Source of the DNA: a virus
DNA length: 35,171 nucleotides
Virus record (IMG/VR): IMGVR_UViG_3300017598_000640
Location: 1-35,171 of that record
Direction: 5' to 3' (one strand)
Both the position numbers and the translations under genes were made by a program. Under the pieces are notes generated by a model. That model ran no database searches. It saw only the letters and a list, made by a program, of their open reading frames with translations, and had not been told where the DNA came from. Shown piece by piece: positions 1-6,183 of the stretch; position 1 is the first letter of the stretch; every line of letters begins with the position of its first letter.

Positions 1-146
1 ATGATACCCCCTCAACAGACGCATCAGTCCTAGTTATAATACATCAAAAATGTGATATAGTTTTAATGACATTGGATTATTTTTTGTCTTGGTGCTCACC
101 TGATTATTTTAATAGAAAAACATTTTTGAAAAGGAGGATTAAATGA
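1..146 (+). CDS. 3' end of an upstream gene, cut by the window edge (hypothetical)
   Basis: An open frame enters from the left edge (codons begin at base 3) and runs about 47 codons to a TGA at 144-146, which overlaps the ATG of the next gene (143-145) as ATGA. That stop/start coupling is the main reason to believe it. The visible C-terminus is hydrophobic and then basic, ending in KRRIK. No family is recognised from this fragment, and the start lies outside the window. Confidence 0.45.
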   Translation, partial: DTPSTDASVLVIIHQKCDIVLMTLDYFLSWCSPDYFNRKTFLKRRIK

Positions 147-1039
147 GTAAACATGGTCTTACAAAAAATAAGTTAGATGGTATCACCCTGCATGATATTC
201 CTATAGAAGACATTATAAAATATGAAAAAGACCAAGATTCTTTAAACGCATTTAAATCAGAAGTCATTCTTAAAAAGAATTTAATCCCACCAATCCACTG
301 TAAAAATAAATATAAAACAGAAAAGGAGAAAAATAGCGTGGTTAAAACATTATCACAAAAACAAATAAATAAAGAATATTTCACAACCAATCTCAAAATG
401 GCAAAGTCAGCCAGGGAACTTGTTATCTGTATTTTATTGAAAGGTTATAACCAGCCATATACAAATAAACAATTGCTTGAAGATTTAAAACAAATGAAGA
501 ATACAACTTTCATAAGTCCTAAAAAGCCATATACAAATAAACAATTGCTTGAAGATTTAAAACAAATGAAGAATACAACTTTCATAAGTCCTAAAATCAA
601 AATTCCATCAAGCATTACTGTAGTTGCAAGTATAATGGCAAGATTAATGAAGTCTGAATTATCTCAATATATTGTGAAAAAGACAATAAAGGACAACACA
701 GGTGCAAAGATTGTAAATATCAATACATTTGAAATGATAGACGTAGGATTGCACCTAAAACCACAGGAAGCTTTTGAACTTGGGAAGGGTATTAAAAAAA
801 GCAAAGGTGAGAGGACTGTTACTGATAAACCAATAGATGATTCATCTACTGATGATCATGTAACAACTTCTAAAGACACTTGTGAGCCTACTACTTTAGC
901 ACATAATACTGAGGGAGCATCTAAAATAAAAGCAACAGATATTAACATTCAAATAGATAATAGTGTTAAGTCAGTGGTGGTTAAAATCAATAAGAAAACA
1001 CTATCTAACATGACAGATATAACCGTATCATTTGATTAG
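143..1039 (+). CDS. Hypothetical phage protein with a duplicated 24-residue segment
   Basis: A 298-residue protein preceded by a strong ribosome site, AAGGAGG at 131-137. I do not recognise a family. The first 60 residues are lysine-rich and acidic-mixed. A 24-residue block starting PYTNKQLLEDLKQMKN occurs twice in direct tandem at residues 105-152 and is identical at DNA level. A middle part (about 155-205) looks folded and mixed alpha/beta. Residues about 220-260 are polar and low in hydrophobics, with many Thr, Asp and Lys, and probably form a linker. The C-terminal 40 residues again look like beta strands. The block LEDLKQMKN could be a helix of a winged-helix type domain, but that is only an impression. 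It is coupled to the zinc-finger gene downstream, whose ATG lies 11 bases after its stop, and is transcribed opposite to the structural operon. Confidence 0.7.
   Translation: MSKHGLTKNKLDGITLHDIPIEDIIKYEKDQDSLNAFKSEVILKKNLIPPIHCKNKYKTEKEKNSVVKTLSQKQINKEYFTTNLKMAKSARELVICILLKGYNQPYTNKQLLEDLKQMKNTTFISPKKPYTNKQLLEDLKQMKNTTFISPKIKIPSSITVVASIMARLMKSELSQYIVKKTIKDNTGAKIVNINTFEMIDVGLHLKPQEAFELGKGIKKSKGERTVTDKPIDDSSTDDHVTTSKDTCEPTTLAHNTEGASKIKATDINIQIDNSVKSVVVKINKKTLSNMTDITVSFD
453..596 (+). repeat. Perfect 72-bp tandem duplication inside a coding region
   Basis: Bases 453-524 and 525-596 are identical over all 72 positions. The repeat is a multiple of three, so it adds 24 in-frame residues to the protein at 143-1039. 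Complete identity without even synonymous differences implies a recent event, ongoing homogenisation, or an assembly artefact. Confidence 0.95.
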
Positions 1040-1049
1040 AGGAGAAATT

Positions 1050-1295
1050 ATGCCTACCAGAAATGCACTTGGATATATTACCAAAATTGGTCTGGATGAA
1101 GATATACATAAGGGAGCATCTGTCTGTAATATTTGTGGAAAAATAATGCCTTTCTGTTGGGATGTAGTATGCAAGAAGTGCAATGGCACTTCTTGCTATG
1201 ACCATGCAAAATTAAAGAACGGTTATTGGTATTGTAAAAATTGCTTTTCAAAAATATTCACCTTCGACTTTAATGTTGATCCTGGCACAGCTTAG
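1050..1295 (+). CDS. Small multi-cysteine zinc-finger protein
   Basis: The likely start is the ATG at 1050, 6 bases after a GAGGAG ribosome site (1039-1044), which gives 81 residues; a TTG at 1032 in the same frame is less likely. Four paired ligand sets are visible in order: CNIC, CKKC, CYDH and CKNC. This is the spacing of a two-zinc cross-brace or treble-clef finger of the FYVE/RING/PHD kind, or of two zinc ribbons. The function is unknown; DNA or protein binding would be usual for such a small phage zinc protein. Its last 48 bases overlap the end of the convergent gene at 1248-1691. Confidence 0.65.
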   Translation: MPTRNALGYITKIGLDEDIHKGASVCNICGKIMPFCWDVVCKKCNGTSCYDHAKLKNGYWYCKNCFSKIFTFDFNVDPGTA

Positions 1296-1691
1296 GTCAC
1301 ATTTATCCAACTTAAAACCCCTGAGTTCTATCAAGTACTCCTTAAACCCACTAAACATAGATAGCAACTCAGGGGCCAGTGAGCTAATATGTTCATGTTT
1401 AATAGAAGCAAAATGAACTATCGGAACTATTATACTTTTTATCTCTATATTCTTATACCCATCCACAATCGCCATCATTCCAGCAGACTTCTTTATTAAA
1501 CCATAATAGTCTATAGCCATCGGGCGATTATATTTTAATTTGGTGTCAATAAATTCACCAAATGGAGTATTACAAAGCTTGCATTCTTTAACTGCTACCT
1601 TGCCCTCTTTTGTAAACACCCCATTCTCCACACCAGAAATTACTACTGATTTTTCAAATGTATGTAGGTAACTCTTAAAGTCATTATTCAT
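1248..1691 (-). CDS. Hypothetical protein, last gene of the leftward operon
   Basis: A 147-residue soluble protein with ATG at 1691 preceded by AAAGGA at a normal distance. It has no recognised family. One CxxC pair (CKLC, residues about 37-40) and two cysteines near the end (KCDLSC) may bind metal. The composition is mixed alpha/beta with no membrane segment. It follows the MOA-like gene by 13 bases, so it appears to be the promoter-distal end of the late operon. Its 3' end overlaps the convergent zinc-finger gene by 48 bases, and an inverted repeat lies inside its last 40 codons. Confidence 0.65.
   Translation of the reverse strand: MNNDFKSYLHTFEKSVVISGVENGVFTKEGKVAVKECKLCNTPFGEFIDTKLKYNRPMAIDYYGLIKKSAGMMAIVDGYKNIEIKSIIVPIVHFASIKHEHISSLAPELLSMFSGFKEYLIELRGFKLDKCDLSCARINIKVEGEYF
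1318..1375 (-). terminator. Inverted repeat, possible leftward terminator or attenuator
   Basis: Arm 1318-1332 (CCCCTGAGTTCTATC) pairs with arm 1360-1375 with a single bulged base, leaving a 27-base loop. Read leftwards, the stem is followed at once by TTTT (1317-1314). The U tract is short and the loop long, so it is a weak candidate for an intrinsic terminator. It lies inside the coding sequence of the last operon gene, about 70 bases before its stop codon, which is unusual. It sits close to the point where the two transcription directions meet. Confidence 0.35.
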
Positions 1692-1704
1692 ATCTATTCC
1701 TTTA

Positions 1705-2145
1705 TCACATCCAAATTAAAAGAACAAGATCCTCTTCTTTATCAGGACACCACATGGCATCTGTCTGCGGCTCAATCAAATAGATGCCTTCCATCGTCAT
1801 GCAGATATTTAATGAGTGGCTTTCTTGTTGACCTTTAAATTTTATACCAAATGCTTCTCCAAAAGCCCAGGGCATCCACTCTTCCCTTGGTATCTTTCCA
1901 AGTTCAGCATCTACTGCCCTTATACGTTTAATGTCAGCATGAAGCTGTAATGAGAAACTATCACAGTCATTAACATCAGGAAGAAAGATCTGTCTATCAA
2001 CATCAGTAAGCTTTATTGCCTCTTTAAGTTTTTCCAAAGTAGGCATCCAATATCTTTTACTTCTTAGTCCTTGAAAGCCCAATGTTGGAAATTGATCTAG
2101 GAATTGATGTTTTAGTTCCTTGGCAGATATTTTGTGTGTTTTCAT
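1705..2145 (-). CDS. MOA-agglutinin C-terminal-like protein (papain-fold cysteine protease-like)
   Basis: A 146-residue protein resembling the lectin MOA-related family seen in phages, named after the C-terminal domain of the Marasmius oreades agglutinin. In the fungal protein that domain is a papain-like cysteine protease. Residues that would form the catalytic set are present in the right order: Cys61 in NDCDSF, His110 in ESHSLNIC and Glu125 in LIEPQTDA. AFGEAFG (95-101) and the final acidic/hydrophobic segment also fit. No signal peptide or lectin trefoil is attached, so it is the bare domain. The ATG at 2145 lies just past the stop of the 54-codon gene at 2147-2311. The target is unknown; host protein cleavage or virion processing are both possible. 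The assignment rests on remembered motifs. Confidence 0.6.
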   Translation of the reverse strand: MKTHKISAKELKHQFLDQFPTLGFQGLRSKRYWMPTLEKLKEAIKLTDVDRQIFLPDVNDCDSFSLQLHADIKRIRAVDAELGKIPREEWMPWAFGEAFGIKFKGQQESHSLNICMTMEGIYLIEPQTDAMWCPDKEEDLVLLIWM

Positions 2146-2146
2146 T

Positions 2147-2311
2147 TCAACTATTCCTTCTCTGTAGAAGTTCTACAATCGCATCAATGATAGTAAAATA
2201 GTGAACCATTATTGGACTTAACTCACTAGGTGTCATTAATGATTTTTTGAGAGTATTCATAGCCTCAATAAGTTCTTCATTACTTCTCGGTTCCCCAGAT
2301 TTATCGCTCAC
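2147..2311 (-). CDS. Small hypothetical protein (54 aa, GTG start)
   Basis: An open frame of 54 codons fills the space between the glycosyltransferase and the MOA-like gene. It starts with GTG at 2311-2309, which overlaps the TGA of the upstream glycosyltransferase (2310-2308) as GTGA, and stops with TGA at 2149-2147, one base before the next ATG. The tight fit at both ends supports it as real. The protein begins MSDKSGEPRSNEELIEAM and looks like two amphipathic helices (about 11-27 and 34-52) separated by a proline. No function is recognised. Confidence 0.6.
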   Translation of the reverse strand: MSDKSGEPRSNEELIEAMNTLKKSLMTPSELSPIMVHYFTIIDAIVELLQRRNS

Positions 2312-3027
2312 AAATATTTCTTGTAATCAAATTTTTCTTTACGCCTTCCTCTTAGAGAGTGAAACATCTCTTGTGCATCATAAGCTGCACTGGGGTAGAC
2401 ATACATTGGAGACCCAACCTTGTGAGGTGTTGCTTTACCAGCCCTGCATAAGTCTGCATACCTATGATTTATATCTACATCATCATTACCATAACCACCT
2501 TCACCAAATCTTTGCATGTTATATCCATGCAATAAATCCCAACAAGTACGACGCATAACAAAGACACCAAATCCTGCACCAGTGCCTTTACCTTTCTTCT
2601 GCTCGTTTTCAACCCACCCGTATCTCATTAAAGATAGTTCATCTGTTCTAACAATACCATCTTTACTAAGTGTTGCAAACAATCTTGGGAATACCATTTT
2701 ATTATCAGTGAAATTCTCAACATCATTGATATTTGCTTTTGAAATAAAATGGTCTATCCCAAGGCACCAAACAAACTCACTAGGCTGAGAAGCATCAACT
2801 CCAAAGTTAACTGCTTTGGCTTGTGTCCACCTATTATAATTATGAGTTTGTACAAGTGTTAAATTAAAAATCGGCTTTGTCTTAATATCAATAGGTGGGT
2901 CACTACCATCATCGACAAAGATCACCTCCCAGGTGATAGGAAGATCAAGGGTGTTCATATACTTAACTTGCCTTTCTACCACCTCATATGATTGAAGTAC
3001 AGGAAATATAAGCGCTATTTTATTCAT
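2308..3027 (-). CDS. Glycosyltransferase, GT-A fold, family 2-like
   Basis: A 239-residue cytoplasmic glycosyltransferase that would move a sugar from a nucleotide-sugar donor to an unknown acceptor. The N-terminus has the Rossmann-like start (MNKIALIFPVLQSYE) and the FVDDGS motif (37-42) that binds the nucleotide. An IDH at 91-93 stands where the metal-binding DXD is expected, so that motif is degenerate. GYGNDDVD at 179-186 resembles the acceptor/base motif GWGxED/DD of galactosyltransferase-type domains. The second aspartate pair makes an active enzyme likely. No membrane segment is present. Its start overlaps the acyltransferase upstream by 8 bases, placing it within the carbohydrate cassette. 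Confidence 0.8.
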   Translation of the reverse strand: MNKIALIFPVLQSYEVVERQVKYMNTLDLPITWEVIFVDDGSDPPIDIKTKPIFNLTLVQTHNYNRWTQAKAVNFGVDASQPSEFVWCLGIDHFISKANINDVENFTDNKMVFPRLFATLSKDGIVRTDELSLMRYGWVENEQKKGKGTGAGFGVFVMRRTCWDLLHGYNMQRFGEGGYGNDDVDINHRYADLCRAGKATPHKVGSPMYVYPSAAYDAQEMFHSLRGRRKEKFDYKKYL

Positions 3028-3697
3028 TGTTTATACCATTTGCTTCATTTAATTCTTTATGATAATCAAGAACAGATTCAGGAAAGCCAACATATTCGAT
3101 CTTTACATCTGTCATTCTAACATCAACAGCAATCTTATCTTCTTCCTTAACATCGTCCCTATGAATAGCTGGATTCCCAAACCATATTTCATTGTCAGGT
3201 ATATCCTTTGTAAGTACAGACCCCATGCCAAGGACTGAATTTCTACCAATAGTTACACCTGGCTTTATCATACACCCTGCGGCTATTATTGCCCCAGTTC
3301 TTATAATTGGAGGCTTAATAATATTATAATCAACAGGCAGTCTATGAAAACGAATGGCATCACAATTGGTAGTCAAAGTATAAGGCCCATAGTAAACCTT
3401 ATCTTCAACGATAGTGCCACCACCTACAGTAGCATGTGGATAAATTGCAATATCATTGCCAAGCACCACATCAGGGTCAAGAAGACAAAAAGATCGAATT
3501 GACACTCTATCTCCAATTACCGTGCCAGGTCTTATAAGACAATTGTGGCCTATAAAACAGTCATTACCTATAACAACATTTTCTTCAATGATAACATTTT
3601 CACCGATAATCAGGTTCTTGCCAATTTTCACCGATGGATGGATTCCAGACTCATACCCATTAATTGTATCAATAGACGTATATTGGTAACTATTCAT
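3020..3697 (-). CDS. Hexapeptide-repeat acyltransferase (left-handed beta-helix)
   Basis: A 225-residue LpxA/WbbJ-type enzyme that would transfer an acetyl or other acyl group to a sugar. Isoleucine-rich hexapeptide turns run from about residue 18 to 100 (IGKNLI, IGENVI, IGNDCF, IGHNCL, IGDRVS). After an insertion that carries a candidate catalytic His (IRFHRLP) they resume at about 130-165 (AAGCMI, IGRNSV, GMGSVLTKDIP), ending in the usual FGNPA cap. A 50-residue acidic C-terminal tail is extra. The start is the ATG at 3697, preceded by AAGGAGGTG. It is paired with a second enzyme of the same fold immediately upstream, which suggests two different modification steps on one sugar or glycan. 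Confidence 0.85.
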   Translation of the reverse strand: MNSYQYTSIDTINGYESGIHPSVKIGKNLIIGENVIIEENVVIGNDCFIGHNCLIRPGTVIGDRVSIRSFCLLDPDVVLGNDIAIYPHATVGGGTIVEDKVYYGPYTLTTNCDAIRFHRLPVDYNIIKPPIIRTGAIIAAGCMIKPGVTIGRNSVLGMGSVLTKDIPDNEIWFGNPAIHRDDVKEEDKIAVDVRMTDVKIEYVGFPESVLDYHKELNEANGINNE

Positions 3698-3709
3698 TTT
3701 GACACCTCC

Positions 3710-4321
3710 TTATATTCTTTCAATCTTCGGAACGATTCCGATTACTTTGGCAGGATTGCCGCGGACTATTTCATTGTCTTGAACCCTTGTCATTACAACA
3801 GAACCAGTAGCAACAAATGCATTTCTACCAATGACAACACCTGCATTAATTATAGAGCCGGCACCAATTCTTGCACCATCAAGGATCTCAAAGGGTAACT
3901 GCTGCCATTTAGCATCTGGCCTCATATTCTCGTGACAGAGCATATTATCATTAACACCAATAAAGCCGGGAGCAATCAGCACCTTGTTCCCAATTCTAGC
4001 ACCATTGGTAATATGACAGTTACTCTGAATTCTACAGTTATCACCTATTTTAATGTTGCCCTCTAATACACAGCAATGACCAATCCTAGAATTCGCACCT
4101 ATAATTGTTTCTGGCCTTATAACTGTACCATTCCCAACAAGTACATTATCTCCAAGTTCACAAAAATCTTCAACTGTTACAAAATTGCCGAGCCTGACAT
4201 TCTTACCAAAATCTACAGAGGGATAAATAGAAATAAAGCTAAAGCCCATTTGAGCTTCAACATTATGAAGATTTAAGTAATTCTTTTTTATAAAGTCTTT
4301 TGTTGTATCTATTACTTTCAT
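3710..4321 (-). CDS. Second hexapeptide-repeat acyltransferase
   Basis: A 203-residue left-handed beta-helix transferase. The ATG at 4321 is chosen because GGGGGAGGTG stands just upstream and the preceding gene stops at 4323; the frame stays open further upstream, but that part would overlap the neighbour and reads as non-protein sequence. An N-terminal helix (about 1-25) is followed by repeats (FGKNVRLGNFVTV, IGANSR, IGHCCV, IGDNCR, IGNKVL), an insertion rich in Met, His and Asn (NDNMLCHENMRP) and a second block (IGAGSI, IGRNAFVATGSVV) ending RGNPAKVIG. The pattern is typical of sugar O- or N-acetyltransferases near surface-glycan loci. It differs clearly from the neighbour at 3020-3697, so this is not a recent duplicate. 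The acceptor is unknown. Confidence 0.85.
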   Translation of the reverse strand: MKVIDTTKDFIKKNYLNLHNVEAQMGFSFISIYPSVDFGKNVRLGNFVTVEDFCELGDNVLVGNGTVIRPETIIGANSRIGHCCVLEGNIKIGDNCRIQSNCHITNGARIGNKVLIAPGFIGVNDNMLCHENMRPDAKWQQLPFEILDGARIGAGSIINAGVVIGRNAFVATGSVVMTRVQDNEIVRGNPAKVIGIVPKIERI

Positions 4322-4322
4322 A

Positions 4323-5120
4323 TTATAACACCTCCCCCCTGGAATATATTGGCCCCGTCCACTTTCCCCTTCGGGCACTATTAAAATCTGGAAAATAAGC
4401 AGCAATTTTACTACGAAACCCAGGCCATACCCCATCAGTTCTTACACATCTACCAGCAAAAGCAGCAAAATGATAGATGCCTTCATTATAGTGCCTACAA
4501 TGAAGTGGCACTTTACCCTCCGTGTGCTCACCTAAATTGTAGACATCGCTGAAAAAACCAGTATGTGGCCCCATACCTCTAAGTATTACTTTAGGCTTTC
4601 TTCCTGGATAGTGTGGATGCTCATGGTCTTTAGAATGTGGACATTCACAAACATAGTCAAGCATGAACCGAATGAATCTTGCAGAGCAGTAAATGCCACG
4701 ACCATGCACTCTACCATTTGCAATTTCTTCTTTTTCATCACGAAAGATAAATGCTTGGTCTATACCTTGCAATTGATTTTGAATATCAGTAAAGACATTT
4801 GGGTTATAAATTTGAATGTCATCGTGCATGAAAAGAACAGGCGACTCCCTATCCCAAACATTTTTAATATACCAGTCATACCCTCCAAACTCTAATCCTG
4901 CCACTGGTATTTTTAAATGTCTTACACCTGATGGAATTACATACTCCTCTATCTGCCTAGATGCTGGTATAAGATCATAATGCCTAGGTCGCTGGTCTTC
5001 TGCTCGCTTGTAATATGTCAATACGGTAATATTAAACAGGTCTTTTATCTGTTTAAAAACACTAAACAATGATAATTCAAAATACCAACCACTTACTGCT
5101 ATAGCCATTCTTTTACCCAT
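4323..5120 (-). CDS. Putative glycosyltransferase-like protein
   Basis: A 265-residue protein whose middle section (about 72-105) has the look of a GT-A fold. GLEFGGYDWYIKN leads into VLFMHDDIQI, where the HDD at 99-101 could be the metal/nucleotide site. A similar arrangement (exploration of a neighbour's face, then a short acidic DXD-like motif) occurs in uncharacterised glycosyltransferase-like families such as DUF3431-type proteins, but I cannot fix the family. The C-terminal half is rich in His, Cys and aromatic residues (CECPHSKDHEHPHYPG, about 158-173) and may bind metal. It lies between the radical SAM gene and the acyltransferases and is probably co-translated with the latter, because its stop is one base from the next start. 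Confidence 0.55.
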   Translation of the reverse strand: MGKRMAIAVSGWYFELSLFSVFKQIKDLFNITVLTYYKRAEDQRPRHYDLIPASRQIEEYVIPSGVRHLKIPVAGLEFGGYDWYIKNVWDRESPVLFMHDDIQIYNPNVFTDIQNQLQGIDQAFIFRDEKEEIANGRVHGRGIYCSARFIRFMLDYVCECPHSKDHEHPHYPGRKPKVILRGMGPHTGFFSDVYNLGEHTEGKVPLHCRHYNEGIYHFAAFAGRCVRTDGVWPGFRSKIAAYFPDFNSARRGKWTGPIYSRGEVL

Positions 5121-5141
5121 TATTATTCTCCCTTGTTATAG

Positions 5142-6173
5142 TTACAAGAAATTTACATGCCTGCAATCTTCTTTTATATTCCATAATATTTCATTAAAAG
5201 GATCACATCGGCAAAGATCAGGACATCTATCAAGATCAATACTATTAACCACCTCCCTTCTTTTTTTAGAGTTCCAAATATGATTTAATCCATTATCTTT
5301 AATGTTTCCTATAGTCATATTCTTATTACCACGAGTATGACAACATATAGTCACATCTCCATTAGCACAAACAACAGTAGCAAACTGTTGTCCATAGCAA
5401 GCTTTATATCTCTTTTCTATATTTTCAGAGAAAATTAAATTGTACTTATATTCTGATGTTATGATGCTAGTTGTATTATTTGACTTACCAATTAAAGGTT
5501 CAAAGTCAATAGGTTTAAATTTGTGTAAGTCTTGCTTACCATAAGATAGAAATGGTCGAAATTGAGCATAGTCAACTCCTAAAGAAATTGAAGTATTTAC
5601 AAAGTCCATCATGTCTTCAAGTGCATCAGTTCCTAACCCTGTAAGATATGCTGTGCCTATTGTACATTTGTAGTTGTCATCATTTTTAATGCCAGTCAGT
5701 TTGTTAACAGACATCAATATTCTCTTAAAATCAGAAGATCCATGAGTCCTTTTATGCATTCTTTCAGAACCAGCATCCAAACTTATTCTAATCCATTTAC
5801 AGCAATCAAGTAGCGTATTCATATCACTTTTATGAAGTAAGCCCCCATTTGTAATTAAACCAACATCAAGACCACAAAGATCAGCATATTTGATAGCCTC
5901 AACAGTGTCTACATTACAAAGTGGCTCTCCCCCACCAGTAAATATAATTCCTTTTCCACCTAACATTTGGACTTCACTGATAACAGACTTCATTTCTACT
6001 ATACTGAGTGATTCTTTATCTGGAACCGCAAAACCACAACATCCAGGACATTTATGATTGCAGATATTAGTAGCATCAAGTTCTATTGTAATAACAAAAG
6101 GATTTCTATCATTTAGCCAAGCTACTACTTTAGGAAGATGATGTAAGATTTTATCACTGCTTAAAGGGTTCAT
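5142..6173 (-). CDS. Radical SAM enzyme with SPASM-like C-terminal cysteines
   Basis: A 343-residue protein using the ATG at 6173 (AAGGAG nine bases upstream); the frame is open further upstream, but that part overlaps the previous gene. The radical SAM signature CxxxCxxC is Cys38, Cys42, Cys45, binding the 4Fe-4S cluster that cleaves S-adenosylmethionine. GGGEP at 80-84 is the SAM-binding motif, and SLDAGS near 131-136 fits the barrel. The C-terminal third has cysteines 259, 269, 277, 278, 317, 321, 323 and 337 around ANGDVTICCHT and IGNI, the layout of a SPASM/Twitch auxiliary cluster domain. Members modify peptides, sugars or cofactors, or epimerise residues. The neighbours are all glycan enzymes, so a sugar or a glycosylated protein is the likelier substrate, but a peptide substrate is not excluded. 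Confidence 0.85.
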   Translation of the reverse strand: MNPLSSDKILHHLPKVVAWLNDRNPFVITIELDATNICNHKCPGCCGFAVPDKESLSIVEMKSVISEVQMLGGKGIIFTGGGEPLCNVDTVEAIKYADLCGLDVGLITNGGLLHKSDMNTLLDCCKWIRISLDAGSERMHKRTHGSSDFKRILMSVNKLTGIKNDDNYKCTIGTAYLTGLGTDALEDMMDFVNTSISLGVDYAQFRPFLSYGKQDLHKFKPIDFEPLIGKSNNTTSIITSEYKYNLIFSENIEKRYKACYGQQFATVVCANGDVTICCHTRGNKNMTIGNIKDNGLNHIWNSKKRREVVNSIDLDRCPDLCRCDPFNEILWNIKEDCRHVNFL

Positions 6174-6183
6174 TTTAAACTCC

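Noticed and set aside
4322-4435. Upstream extension of the second acyltransferase
   Set aside because: The added segment overlaps the neighbouring gene, is unlike the enzyme family, and the strong GGGGGAGGTG site points to ATG 4321.
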